Origin: Massilia endophytica
GTDB taxonomy: Bacteria > Pseudomonadota > Gammaproteobacteria > Burkholderiales > Burkholderiaceae_D
Assembly: GCF_021165955.1 (NCBI RefSeq)
Contig: NZ_CP088952.1
Span: 4,278,001-4,342,000, forward strand
DNA length: 64,000 bases
Direction: 5' to 3'
Positions 24,999 to 32,350 of this stretch are shown one piece after another. The position numbers were made by a program, and so were the translations under genes. The notes beneath the pieces were generated by a model. It did no database searches. It saw nothing but the letters and a program-made list of their open reading frames with translations, and had not been told where the DNA came from. Position 1 is the stretch's first letter; the number at the start of each line of letters is the position of its first letter.

Positions 24999-25020
24999 AA
25001 ATGATAATGGTTTTCATTTA
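24999..25020. promoter_or_regulatory. Fur box upstream of the PKHD hydroxylase
   Basis: AAATGATAATGGTTTTCATTTA (22 bases; central GATAATGGTTTTCATT) resembles the 19-base Fur consensus. It lies between the leftward hydroxylase and the rightward bfr, about 95 bases before bfr. It could influence both. Confidence 0.65.
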
Positions 25021-25113
25021 GCTTAGCAATCCTGATTGGCCCCGCGCCCTTACGCCCGCCTTGCCTTCATGGCAAAATGGGCTTCGTTCAACACCAACAA
25101 TAAAGGCACACCC

Positions 25114-25590
25114 ATGAAGGGCGATAAAGACGTCATCCGTCTGCTGAATGCGCAGCTGACCAATGAACTGACCGCTATCAACCAGTACTTCCTGCATGCG
25201 CGCATGTACCGCCACTGGGGCTTCGAGAAAATTGCGAAGAAGGAGTACGACGAATCGATCGGCGAGATGAAGCACGCCGACAAGCTGGTCGACCGCATCC
25301 TGATGCTGGACGGACTGCCCAACCTGCAGGCCCTGCACAAGCTGCTGATCGGCGAGTCCACCCAGGAGATGCTGGAGTGCGACCTGAAACTGGAGCGCGG
25401 CGCCCACGTCACGATCAAGGAAGGCATCGCGCAGGCGGAGAAGGTGGGCGACTACGTGTCGCGCGACCTGCTGCTGGAGATCCTGGAAGACACCGAAGAG
25501 CATATCGACTGGCTGGAAACGCAGATCGACCTGATCGGCAAGATCGGCATCCAGAACTACCTGCAAAGCCAGATGGCCGATACCGAATAA
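25114..25590 (+). CDS. bfr: Bacterioferritin
   Basis: A 158-residue haem-containing 24-mer iron store. The haem axial ligand Met52 (GEMKHAD) is present. The ferroxidase residues Glu18, Glu51, His54, Glu94, Glu127 and His130 fit the conserved positions. The ATG at 25114 with AAAGG seven bases upstream gives the canonical MKGDKDVI start. The stop is three bases from the stop of the convergent kinase gene. It works with bfd at 23.1 kb. Confidence 0.96.
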   Translation: MKGDKDVIRLLNAQLTNELTAINQYFLHARMYRHWGFEKIAKKEYDESIGEMKHADKLVDRILMLDGLPNLQALHKLLIGESTQEMLECDLKLERGAHVTIKEGIAQAEKVGDYVSRDLLLEILEDTEEHIDWLETQIDLIGKIGIQNYLQSQMADTE

Positions 25591-25593
25591 GTT

Positions 25594-26502
25594 TCAGCGC
25601 GCCCAGCGTTCCAGCCAGGGCGCGTAATCCGGCAGCTGCGGCACGGCGCCCGCCACGCCGCAGCAGGCCGATGCAAAGGCATTGGCGCGCGACAGCGTCT
25701 GCTCGATGCTCCACCCCTTGAGGCGCCCCAGCAGGAAAACGGCGTCGAATGCATCCCCCGCCCCCACCGTGTCCGCAAACTGCCCGGCCTGCGACACATC
25801 GTGCTGCGACATGCGCACGCCATCCGCGCTGTACCAGGTGGCGCCGCGTTCTCCCTGCGTGACGATCAGTCCCGACAGCGAGAAATTGTGCATCATGGCG
25901 CGGCATTCCGACTCCACTGCCGCGTGATCCATATTCGCGGTTTCAGGACAGGTATGGCAGTACCAGCCGAACAGCACCTGCAGCTCCTCTTCGTTCACCT
26001 TCAGAATATCGGCCTGCTGCAGCGAATCGAACACGATGCTCTCGTCCACCTGGCCGTCGCGCAGGTTCAGGTCGAGGAAGCGCATGGCCTGGCTGGCGCC
26101 GAGCAGGGTATGCAGGGTTTCGCGGGAAGTGGGGCTGCGCTGGGCGAGCGTGCCGAAACAGATGATGTCCGGCCGCGTCGATTGCAGCGCGGCGAGCGCG
26201 GGGCCCGCTGCGATATGGTCGTATGCCTGCTCGGGAGGAAAATCGAGATCGCCCGCCGCGATGACGCGGCCGGTGCGATGCGCGTCGTCGCGCTGCAGGC
26301 CCGCCTGGCTCATGCCGAAGCGTTCGAACTCGGCCTGCACCAGCGCGCCGTTCGCGTCGCTGCCCACGCGCGTAACCATGGTGCTGCGCACACCCAGCGC
26401 CGAGAGGTGGCGCGCGAGATTGAAGGGCGCGCCGCCCACCGCCGGGCGGCTGCCGGATTCGTCCACCAGCGCCTCGCCGAAGACCAGTACCGCGTGTTCC
26501 AT
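25594..26502 (-). CDS. PfkB-family carbohydrate kinase, fructokinase-like
   Basis: 302 residues. The glycine-rich sugar-binding GGAPFNLARHLSALG is near the N-terminus. The ATP/anion-hole motif DTVGAGDAFDAVF with the catalytic Asp is near residues 246-258. It is a clear paralogue of the kinase at 29534-30460: both share FGEALVD, EFERFGM/EFERYGM, LDLNLR and ADILKVNEEEL. It probably phosphorylates fructose released by amylosucrase, but another hexose is possible. It ends the leftward gene series that starts with the TonB receptor, though an own promoter in the 64-base gap after the chemoreceptor is possible. Confidence 0.82.
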   Translation of the reverse strand: MEHAVLVFGEALVDESGSRPAVGGAPFNLARHLSALGVRSTMVTRVGSDANGALVQAEFERFGMSQAGLQRDDAHRTGRVIAAGDLDFPPEQAYDHIAAGPALAALQSTRPDIICFGTLAQRSPTSRETLHTLLGASQAMRFLDLNLRDGQVDESIVFDSLQQADILKVNEEELQVLFGWYCHTCPETANMDHAAVESECRAMMHNFSLSGLIVTQGERGATWYSADGVRMSQHDVSQAGQFADTVGAGDAFDAVFLLGRLKGWSIEQTLSRANAFASACCGVAGAVPQLPDYAPWLERWAR

Positions 26503-26566
26503 GGCTGTCCCACCCGCATAGCTGTCGATGGCGACAGTGTACCCGAAGCGGGCGCCCGCGCAGCGC

Positions 26567-28111
26567 TCAGGCGAGGCGGAACAGGCTTACCGCGCGGCCC
26601 AGTGCCCCCGTCTGTTCGCGCATGCTTTCCGCGGCGGCTGCCGTCTGGCTCACCAGCGCCGCGTTCTGCTGCGTCATCTCATCCACTTCGCCCAGGCTGC
26701 GGTGCACCTGTTCGATGCCTGCGGCCTGCTGGCGGCTGGCGGCGGCGATGCCGTCCATGATGCCCGCCACCTGCGTCACGGAGCCGATGAGCTCCTGCAT
26801 GGTGCGGCCCGCATGGTCCACCAGCTCCGTGCCCTGGCCGATGCGCTCGACCGAACTGTCGATGAGCTGCTTGATCTCGCGCGCCGCCACCGCGCTGCGC
26901 TGGGCCAGGCTGCGCACCTCGCCCGCCACCACGGCGAAACCCCGGCCCTGCTCTCCCGCCCGCGCCGCTTCCACCGCGGCGTTCAGCGCGAGGATATTGG
27001 TCTGGAACGCGATCTGGTCGATCACGCCGATGATCTCCACGATCTTGCGCGAGCTGTCGCGTATTGCGCCCATGGTGCTGACGGCGTCGCTGAAGGCCTG
27101 GCCGCTGCGCGAGGCCACGCCTGCCGCATCGTTGACCAGGCGGTTGGCCTGCTCGGCGCTGCCCGCGTTCTGCCGCACCGTCATCGTCAGCTCGTTCATC
27201 ATGGCCGATGCGCTGCGCAGGGAAGCCGATTGCTCCACGCTGCGTGCGGCCAGGTCGGCGTTGCCATCGGCGATCTCGTCGGAGGCTACCGAGAGCGTCT
27301 CGGTGCTCGCATGCACCTGGGCGATGGCGCTCACAAGGCTGCGGTTCATGTCCGCCAGCGCGGAGAGCAGCTGCCCCGTTTCGTCCTGCCCCTTTGCCGC
27401 GATGCTGGCGCTCAGGTCACCTTCCGCGACACGGCGCGCCACCTCCACGGCCGCGCCCAGCGGGCCGGTGATGGAGCGCGTAATCAGCAATGCGGCCAGC
27501 ATACCAACGACCACTGCAAACAGCCCGAGGCCAATCGCCAGCACGCGGGACTGACCGATGTTCTGCTTGATGTCGCTGCCATTGCCGGACATTTCCAGCT
27601 TCTGCGCCGCCACAATCTCGTCCACGAGTCGCAGCACCTTTTCCAGCGCCGGCTCCACCTTGTTCGTCATGGTGGCGACGGCCGCTTTCGTGTCGCCCTC
27701 CTCCACCAGGTCCGCCGCTGCGGTGTAAGCCTTCTGGAAATCGGCATAGGCCTTCTTCAGGCGCTCCAGCATCGCGTGCTCGCCTTCGGTGCGCGCCAGT
27801 CCCTCCAGCACCTTCACCAGTTCCGCGATGCGGCGCTGGTTGGTGTCGATGGCCTTGTACTGGGCGATGCGGATATCGCGGTCCTCGTGGATGAACAGGG
27901 TGAGCGTGCGGCCCCGGTTCTGCTGGGTGAGCATGTCGATTTCCAGCGCGGCGGAGGCGCCCACCCAGTTCTTGTCGACGATGGTGGCGGTCTTGCCCTC
28001 GATCGCCATCAGGCGCGAGGCGCCGGTGACGGCCAGCACGGCCATCACGACAATCAGCGTGCCGAAGCCCAGCGCCAGGCGCCGGCTGATCTTGAGATTA
28101 CTGAGGAACAT
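26567..28111 (-). CDS. Methyl-accepting chemotaxis protein
   Basis: 514 residues. Membrane helix 1 is at about 11-30. The periplasmic four-helix-bundle sensor (31-190) has the MCP pattern NRGRTLTLFIHEDRD. Membrane helix 2 is at about 190-212, then HAMP (213-265), then a long signalling domain with the hairpin tip IIGVIDQIAFQTNILALNAAVEAARAGEQGRGFAVVA. It would feed CheA/CheW. It sits between the sucrose transporter and a fructokinase-like gene, all leftward, which suggests a role in sugar taxis. The ligand cannot be read from the sensor. No C-terminal CheR-tether pentapeptide is visible. Confidence 0.9.
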   Translation of the reverse strand: MFLSNLKISRRLALGFGTLIVVMAVLAVTGASRLMAIEGKTATIVDKNWVGASAALEIDMLTQQNRGRTLTLFIHEDRDIRIAQYKAIDTNQRRIAELVKVLEGLARTEGEHAMLERLKKAYADFQKAYTAAADLVEEGDTKAAVATMTNKVEPALEKVLRLVDEIVAAQKLEMSGNGSDIKQNIGQSRVLAIGLGLFAVVVGMLAALLITRSITGPLGAAVEVARRVAEGDLSASIAAKGQDETGQLLSALADMNRSLVSAIAQVHASTETLSVASDEIADGNADLAARSVEQSASLRSASAMMNELTMTVRQNAGSAEQANRLVNDAAGVASRSGQAFSDAVSTMGAIRDSSRKIVEIIGVIDQIAFQTNILALNAAVEAARAGEQGRGFAVVAGEVRSLAQRSAVAAREIKQLIDSSVERIGQGTELVDHAGRTMQELIGSVTQVAGIMDGIAAASRQQAAGIEQVHRSLGEVDEMTQQNAALVSQTAAAAESMREQTGALGRAVSLFRLA

Positions 28112-28171
28112 GGCTCACCTTTCCCTGCGGAAATTATTGATGAGCCTTTGTCGGGGCGGCCCCGCAAAACC

Positions 28172-29515
28172 TTACACCGTGTTTTCAATCGGGCGGGCGG
28201 CAGGGTTCGGAGCGGCGGCCCGCAGCTTCACGAACAGCACGGCCACGGCGCCGCACAGCAGCAGCGCGCCTGCCAGACGCACCACGTTCGAAGGGTCGCC
28301 ATTCAGCCAGCTGCGGTAAAACAGGGGCAGCGTGAAGATCTGGATAATCATGGGGATCACGATGAACATGTTGAAGATGCCCATGTAGACGCCCGTGCGT
28401 TCCGCGGGAATGCTCCCCGCCAGCATCACATAGGGGTTGCCCATGATGCTGGCCCAGGCCAGGCCCACGCCCACCATGGGCAGCAGAAGCTGCGCGGGCT
28501 GGGTCGCCAGCGGAATGCACAGCATGCCGGCGCCAGCGGCGGCCAGGCAGATGCTGTGGGTGATCTTCGGCCCGTAGCGGCGCGTGAACGGCACCAGGGC
28601 CAGGGCTGCGAGAAAGGCGACGAAGTTGTAGAAGGCCCCTATCTGCCCATTCAGCAGGCCCGCTTCGCGGAATCCCGCCGAAGCGGGATCGGAGGTCTTG
28701 TAGATGGAGGACGCCAGCGCCAGCATGATGTATTGCCAGTAGCAGAACATCGCATACCACTGGAACAGCTTGACCACGGCCAGCTGACGCATCGTGGGCG
28801 GCATGTCGCGCAGCGCTTGCACGATCTCGCCAAGCGTGTGGCGCCAGCCGGACGGCTTTGCGCGCAGCGCCGCCTCTTCCTGCGGCGACAGGGGAAGCTC
28901 AGGCGTCGTCCAGCAGCTCCACAGAACGCTCGCGAGCGAAAACACGGCGCCCAGAATGAAGGCGCCGATCACGGTGTAGGGAATGTGGTGGCTGTTCACA
29001 GCGTCGCGGCTGATGCCAAGGTAGACCAGCACCGATGGCGTAAGGTAGGCGAGCGTCTGCCCCAGCCCCGTGAAGGCGCTCTGCGTGAGGAAGCCCAGCG
29101 AGTGCTGGCGCACCGCGAGCCGGTCGCTCACGTAGGCGCGGTAGGGCTCCATGGTGACGTTGTTGGCCGCGTCCAGAATCCACAGCAGGCCCGCCGCCAT
29201 CCACAGCACGGGGCTGAAGGGCATGGCGAGAAGGCCCAGGCTGCAGATCAATGCGCCGATCAGGAAGTAAGGCGTGCGGCGCCCCCAGCGCGACACGGTG
29301 CGGTCGCTCATGGCGCCGATCAGGGGCTGCACCAGCAGGCCTGTGACGGGGCCGGCCAGCCACAGGTAAGGCAGGCTGGCCTCGTCCGCGCCCAGGTACT
29401 TGTAGAGGGGGCTCATGCTGCTTTGCTGCAGCCCGAAGCTGAACTGGATGCCGAAGAAGCCGATGTTCATGTTGACGATCTGCCGGAAGGACAGATGCGG
29501 TTTATGCTGCATCAT
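28172..29515 (-). CDS. suxC: Sucrose/maltoside MFS transporter, SuxC-like
   Basis: A 447-residue protein with about 12 membrane helices. It begins NMNIGFFGIQFSFGLQQSSMSPLYKYLGA, with GAMSDRTVSRWGRRTPYFLIGAL between helices 2 and 3, as in the GPH/SUC-type disaccharide permeases. In Xanthomonas the homologous gene suxC imports sucrose beside suxA, suxB and suxR, and the same set is present here. GGAG is seven bases before the ATG. It follows the fructokinase by 18 bases. Confidence 0.82.
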   Translation of the reverse strand: MMQHKPHLSFRQIVNMNIGFFGIQFSFGLQQSSMSPLYKYLGADEASLPYLWLAGPVTGLLVQPLIGAMSDRTVSRWGRRTPYFLIGALICSLGLLAMPFSPVLWMAAGLLWILDAANNVTMEPYRAYVSDRLAVRQHSLGFLTQSAFTGLGQTLAYLTPSVLVYLGISRDAVNSHHIPYTVIGAFILGAVFSLASVLWSCWTTPELPLSPQEEAALRAKPSGWRHTLGEIVQALRDMPPTMRQLAVVKLFQWYAMFCYWQYIMLALASSIYKTSDPASAGFREAGLLNGQIGAFYNFVAFLAALALVPFTRRYGPKITHSICLAAAGAGMLCIPLATQPAQLLLPMVGVGLAWASIMGNPYVMLAGSIPAERTGVYMGIFNMFIVIPMIIQIFTLPLFYRSWLNGDPSNVVRLAGALLLCGAVAVLFVKLRAAAPNPAARPIENTV

Positions 29516-29533
29516 CTTTGCTCTCCGGTGAGG

Positions 29534-30460
29534 TCAGGCCTGCCAGCGCTGGAGCCAGGGTTCGTAGAAGGCCATGTCCGGCGGCACCGCGCCGGAAAGG
29601 CTGCATATCGCGCCTGCGAAGGCGTTGGCGCGCGCCATTGTCAGCACCAGGTCCCAGCCCTGCACATGGCCGTGCAGGAAGACGGCGGAGAACGCATCGC
29701 CCGCGCCAACGGTGTCCACCAGCTTCCACGGCTCTTCGTTGCCGTGCTCGCGGATCAGGCGTCCGTCCGCGCCAATATACATCGCCCCGCGCGGGCCCAG
29801 GGTCACCACCATGGCTTGCAGCGCGAACTTGCCGATCAGGCGGGCGCAGGCCTCGCGCATTTGCGGATCGTCGGCACGTACCCCCTGCGGTGCGGATTCA
29901 GCGTACCAGCCGAAGAGCGCTGCCAGCTCCTCCTCGTTTACTTTGAGGATGTCCGCATGGCGCAGCGACTCGTACACGGTGCGCTCGGTGTACTGGCCTT
30001 CGCGCAGGTTCAGGTCGAGGTAGCGCGTGGCCTTGCTGGCCGCCAGCAGGTCGAGCAGCGTGGAGCGGGACGCAAGGTCGCGCTGCGCCAGCGTGCCGTA
30101 GTACAGCACGGAGGGCTCCGCTCCCATCAATGCAGCCAGCGCAGGCGGCGCCTCGATATGGTCGTACGCCTGGCCGGGCAGGATATGGAAGGTGTGGCCG
30201 CGCTGGCTGCGCTCCACCGCCACGCGGCCCGTTGGCCGCTCCGCGTCCAGTTGAAGGCCGGATTGCACCATGCCGTAGCGCTCGAACTCCGCGCGCACCA
30301 GCCTGCCGTTGCCGTCGTCGCCGATGCGCGTCACCATCAGCGCGGGCGTACCGAGCGCCGCGAGATTGCGCGCCGCGTTGAAAGGCGCCCCGCCCACCAC
30401 CTGCTCCACGCCGAAATCGTCCACCAGCGCTTCGCCGAACATTGCCACACACTTGGCCAT
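29534..30460 (-). CDS. PfkB-family fructokinase
   Basis: 308 residues. The N-terminal FGEALVDDFGVEQVVGGAPFNAARNLAALG binds sugar, and DTVGAGDAFSAVF near residue 252 has the catalytic Asp. Amylosucrase releases free fructose from sucrose, so a fructokinase between amylosucrase and the transporter makes good sense. The start at 30460 is chosen because GGAG lies six bases upstream; the frame stays open further up inside the amylosucrase gene. The gap to amylosucrase is 19 bases. A paralogue lies at 25594-26502. Confidence 0.87.
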   Translation of the reverse strand: MAKCVAMFGEALVDDFGVEQVVGGAPFNAARNLAALGTPALMVTRIGDDGNGRLVRAEFERYGMVQSGLQLDAERPTGRVAVERSQRGHTFHILPGQAYDHIEAPPALAALMGAEPSVLYYGTLAQRDLASRSTLLDLLAASKATRYLDLNLREGQYTERTVYESLRHADILKVNEEELAALFGWYAESAPQGVRADDPQMREACARLIGKFALQAMVVTLGPRGAMYIGADGRLIREHGNEEPWKLVDTVGAGDAFSAVFLHGHVQGWDLVLTMARANAFAGAICSLSGAVPPDMAFYEPWLQRWQA

Positions 30461-30479
30461 GCCTGTCTCCATTCTTTCA

Positions 30480-32336
30480 TTATGCCCGTTCGAGCCAGTG
30501 CATGGCCCAAGGTGCGAGCTGCACGTCCTTTGTATATTCCTGTAGCGACAGGCAATCGCGCCAACTGCCGTCCAGCGTGAAAACCTGCGGCGCGCCCGAG
30601 AAATTGTATAGGCCCAGGAAGCCGCTGCCGCGAGCAAGCGCCAGCACCGCACGCGGCGCAGGCAGCAAGGCGCGCGGCGCGTCCGCTGCAAGCTGGGGCA
30701 GGCGCCGGCGCGCTGCAATCAGGGCGCGCAGGCCCGCATACACGCGGCCCGCCTGCGTGTCCGCATCGTGGCGCTGGGCGAAGCGCGCCTCGTCCAGTGG
30801 CGGGCGCTGCAGCCAGCGGCTGTCCATGGCCCGGTCGCGGCGCTCGCGGTAGCTGTAGTCGTTGGTCTGGCCCAGCTCATCTCCCATGTAGAGCACCGGC
30901 AGGGCGCCGAAGCTGAGCGCGAGGCCATGCAGCAGCATGAGGCGGCGCAGCGCCAGCGTTTCGTCCAGTGGCGTCACGCTGTCCTCAAGGCCCGTCAGGC
31001 TGGCGGCCATGCCGTTGCTGCCATGCGCCGCTGCCGGATCGCTGCTCTGGAAGGCTGCGCCGCGCGCGTAGCTGCCCTCCGCTCCGCTAAAGAAGCGCGA
31101 GATCGCGGCGAGGCGCAGCGCGGGATCGCGGCCGCCCTCCCCTGCCTCGGCCTTCAGCACGTTCCAGCCGATATCGTCGTGGCAGCGCACGTAACTGAGC
31201 CAGCTGGCGTTGGGCGGAAGCTCGGGCGTGCCTTCGGCGACGCGCCGCAGCAGCGCCGTGTCCTGCTCCGCCAGCGCGCCCCAGGCCGCCGCCATCAGGC
31301 TGCTGTGATAGGCGATATGGCATTCCGGCTGGTCCGGCTGGCCGAAGTAGGCAGGCAGTTCGCGCGTGGGCACGATGGCCTCCGCCTTCAGCAGCACGCC
31401 CGGCGCGGCAATGGCGACGATGGCGCGCAAGGCCTGCAGGATCGTGTGGGCCTCCGGCTGGTTCATGCAGTTGCTGCCTTCGCGCTTCCACAGGAAGGCC
31501 GTGGAATCGAGGCGGAAGACCTCGATGCCGCGATTGGCCAGCCGCAGCAGGGTGGCGGCCATGGCGGCGAACACTTCGGGGTTGGACCAGTTCAGGTCCC
31601 ACTGGTAGGGATAGAAGGTGGTCCAGACCCAGCCACCCATCGCAGGCACTTCGGTGAAGTTGCCCGGCGCCGCCTGCGGGAACACCTGGCCCAGCGTGCG
31701 CTCGTAGCGGTCCGGCATCTCCCGGTCGGGGAAGACGTGGAAGAAGCGGCGCAGGCCTTCGTCGCCCTCGCGCGCGCCCTTCGCCCAGGGATGGTCGTCA
31801 GCCACATGGTTGAGGATGAAGTCCGAGCACAGGCTGATGTTCGCAGCGCGCAGGCTGGCCGTCAGCTCTTCCAGGTCAGCATTGCTGCCGAAGCGCGGCT
31901 CCACTGCCTCGAAACTGGCGACCGCAAAGCCGCCGTCGTTCTCGCCTTCGCGCATCTTCAGGAAGGGCAGCAGGTGCAGGTAGCGCACGCCCAGTTCCTG
32001 CAGGTGCGGGATGCGCCGCTCCACGCCGCGCAGGTCGCCGCCCAGCCGGTCCACATAACTGCAGTAGCCCAGCATCTGCGGGCCGAGGAACCAGTTGGGC
32101 CGTTCGCTGCGCGCGGCGTCGAGCACGGCCAGCGCCGTGGGACGTTCGCCGTGCAGGCGGCCGATGTCGCCCAGCAGGCCTTCGTACCATTGCTCGAAGC
32201 CGGGCTGTGCGCCGTACAGCCCTTTCAGGCAGCCGTACAGCGCAGGCCCCCAGGCTGCGAGGCGCCGCTTCGCCTCCTCGCGCCTCCCTTCCGGAACGGC
32301 GTTCAGCAGGAGGTGCGAAGAGGAAGACGTCGGCAT
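30480..32336 (-). CDS. suxB: Amylosucrase (GH13 subfamily 4), SuxB-like
   Basis: 618 residues without a signal peptide. The helical N-terminal domain (to about residue 85) is followed by a (beta/alpha)8 core. Catalytic residues align with Neisseria amylosucrase: nucleophile Asp277 in FRLDSTAF, acid/base Glu319 in LKAEAIV, stabiliser Asp387 in RCHDDIGW, and subsite His177 in DFILNHV. It splits sucrose, transferring glucose to an alpha-1,4-glucan and freeing fructose. The start is 14 bases after the TonB receptor stop. Sucrose hydrolase is a close alternative, as shown for some Xanthomonas SuxB proteins. Confidence 0.9.
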   Translation of the reverse strand: MPTSSSSHLLLNAVPEGRREEAKRRLAAWGPALYGCLKGLYGAQPGFEQWYEGLLGDIGRLHGERPTALAVLDAARSERPNWFLGPQMLGYCSYVDRLGGDLRGVERRIPHLQELGVRYLHLLPFLKMREGENDGGFAVASFEAVEPRFGSNADLEELTASLRAANISLCSDFILNHVADDHPWAKGAREGDEGLRRFFHVFPDREMPDRYERTLGQVFPQAAPGNFTEVPAMGGWVWTTFYPYQWDLNWSNPEVFAAMAATLLRLANRGIEVFRLDSTAFLWKREGSNCMNQPEAHTILQALRAIVAIAAPGVLLKAEAIVPTRELPAYFGQPDQPECHIAYHSSLMAAAWGALAEQDTALLRRVAEGTPELPPNASWLSYVRCHDDIGWNVLKAEAGEGGRDPALRLAAISRFFSGAEGSYARGAAFQSSDPAAAHGSNGMAASLTGLEDSVTPLDETLALRRLMLLHGLALSFGALPVLYMGDELGQTNDYSYRERRDRAMDSRWLQRPPLDEARFAQRHDADTQAGRVYAGLRALIAARRRLPQLAADAPRALLPAPRAVLALARGSGFLGLYNFSGAPQVFTLDGSWRDCLSLQEYTKDVQLAPWAMHWLERA

Positions 32337-32350
32337 TGCAGGTTCCAGTT

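Noticed and set aside
26528..30580. Very long plus-strand open frame (1350 codons) across the sucrose region
   Set aside because: It is antisense to five well-recognised leftward genes. Its composition (His, Arg, Gln, Ala-rich) is the mirror image of high-GC codon bias, and it has no family motifs.
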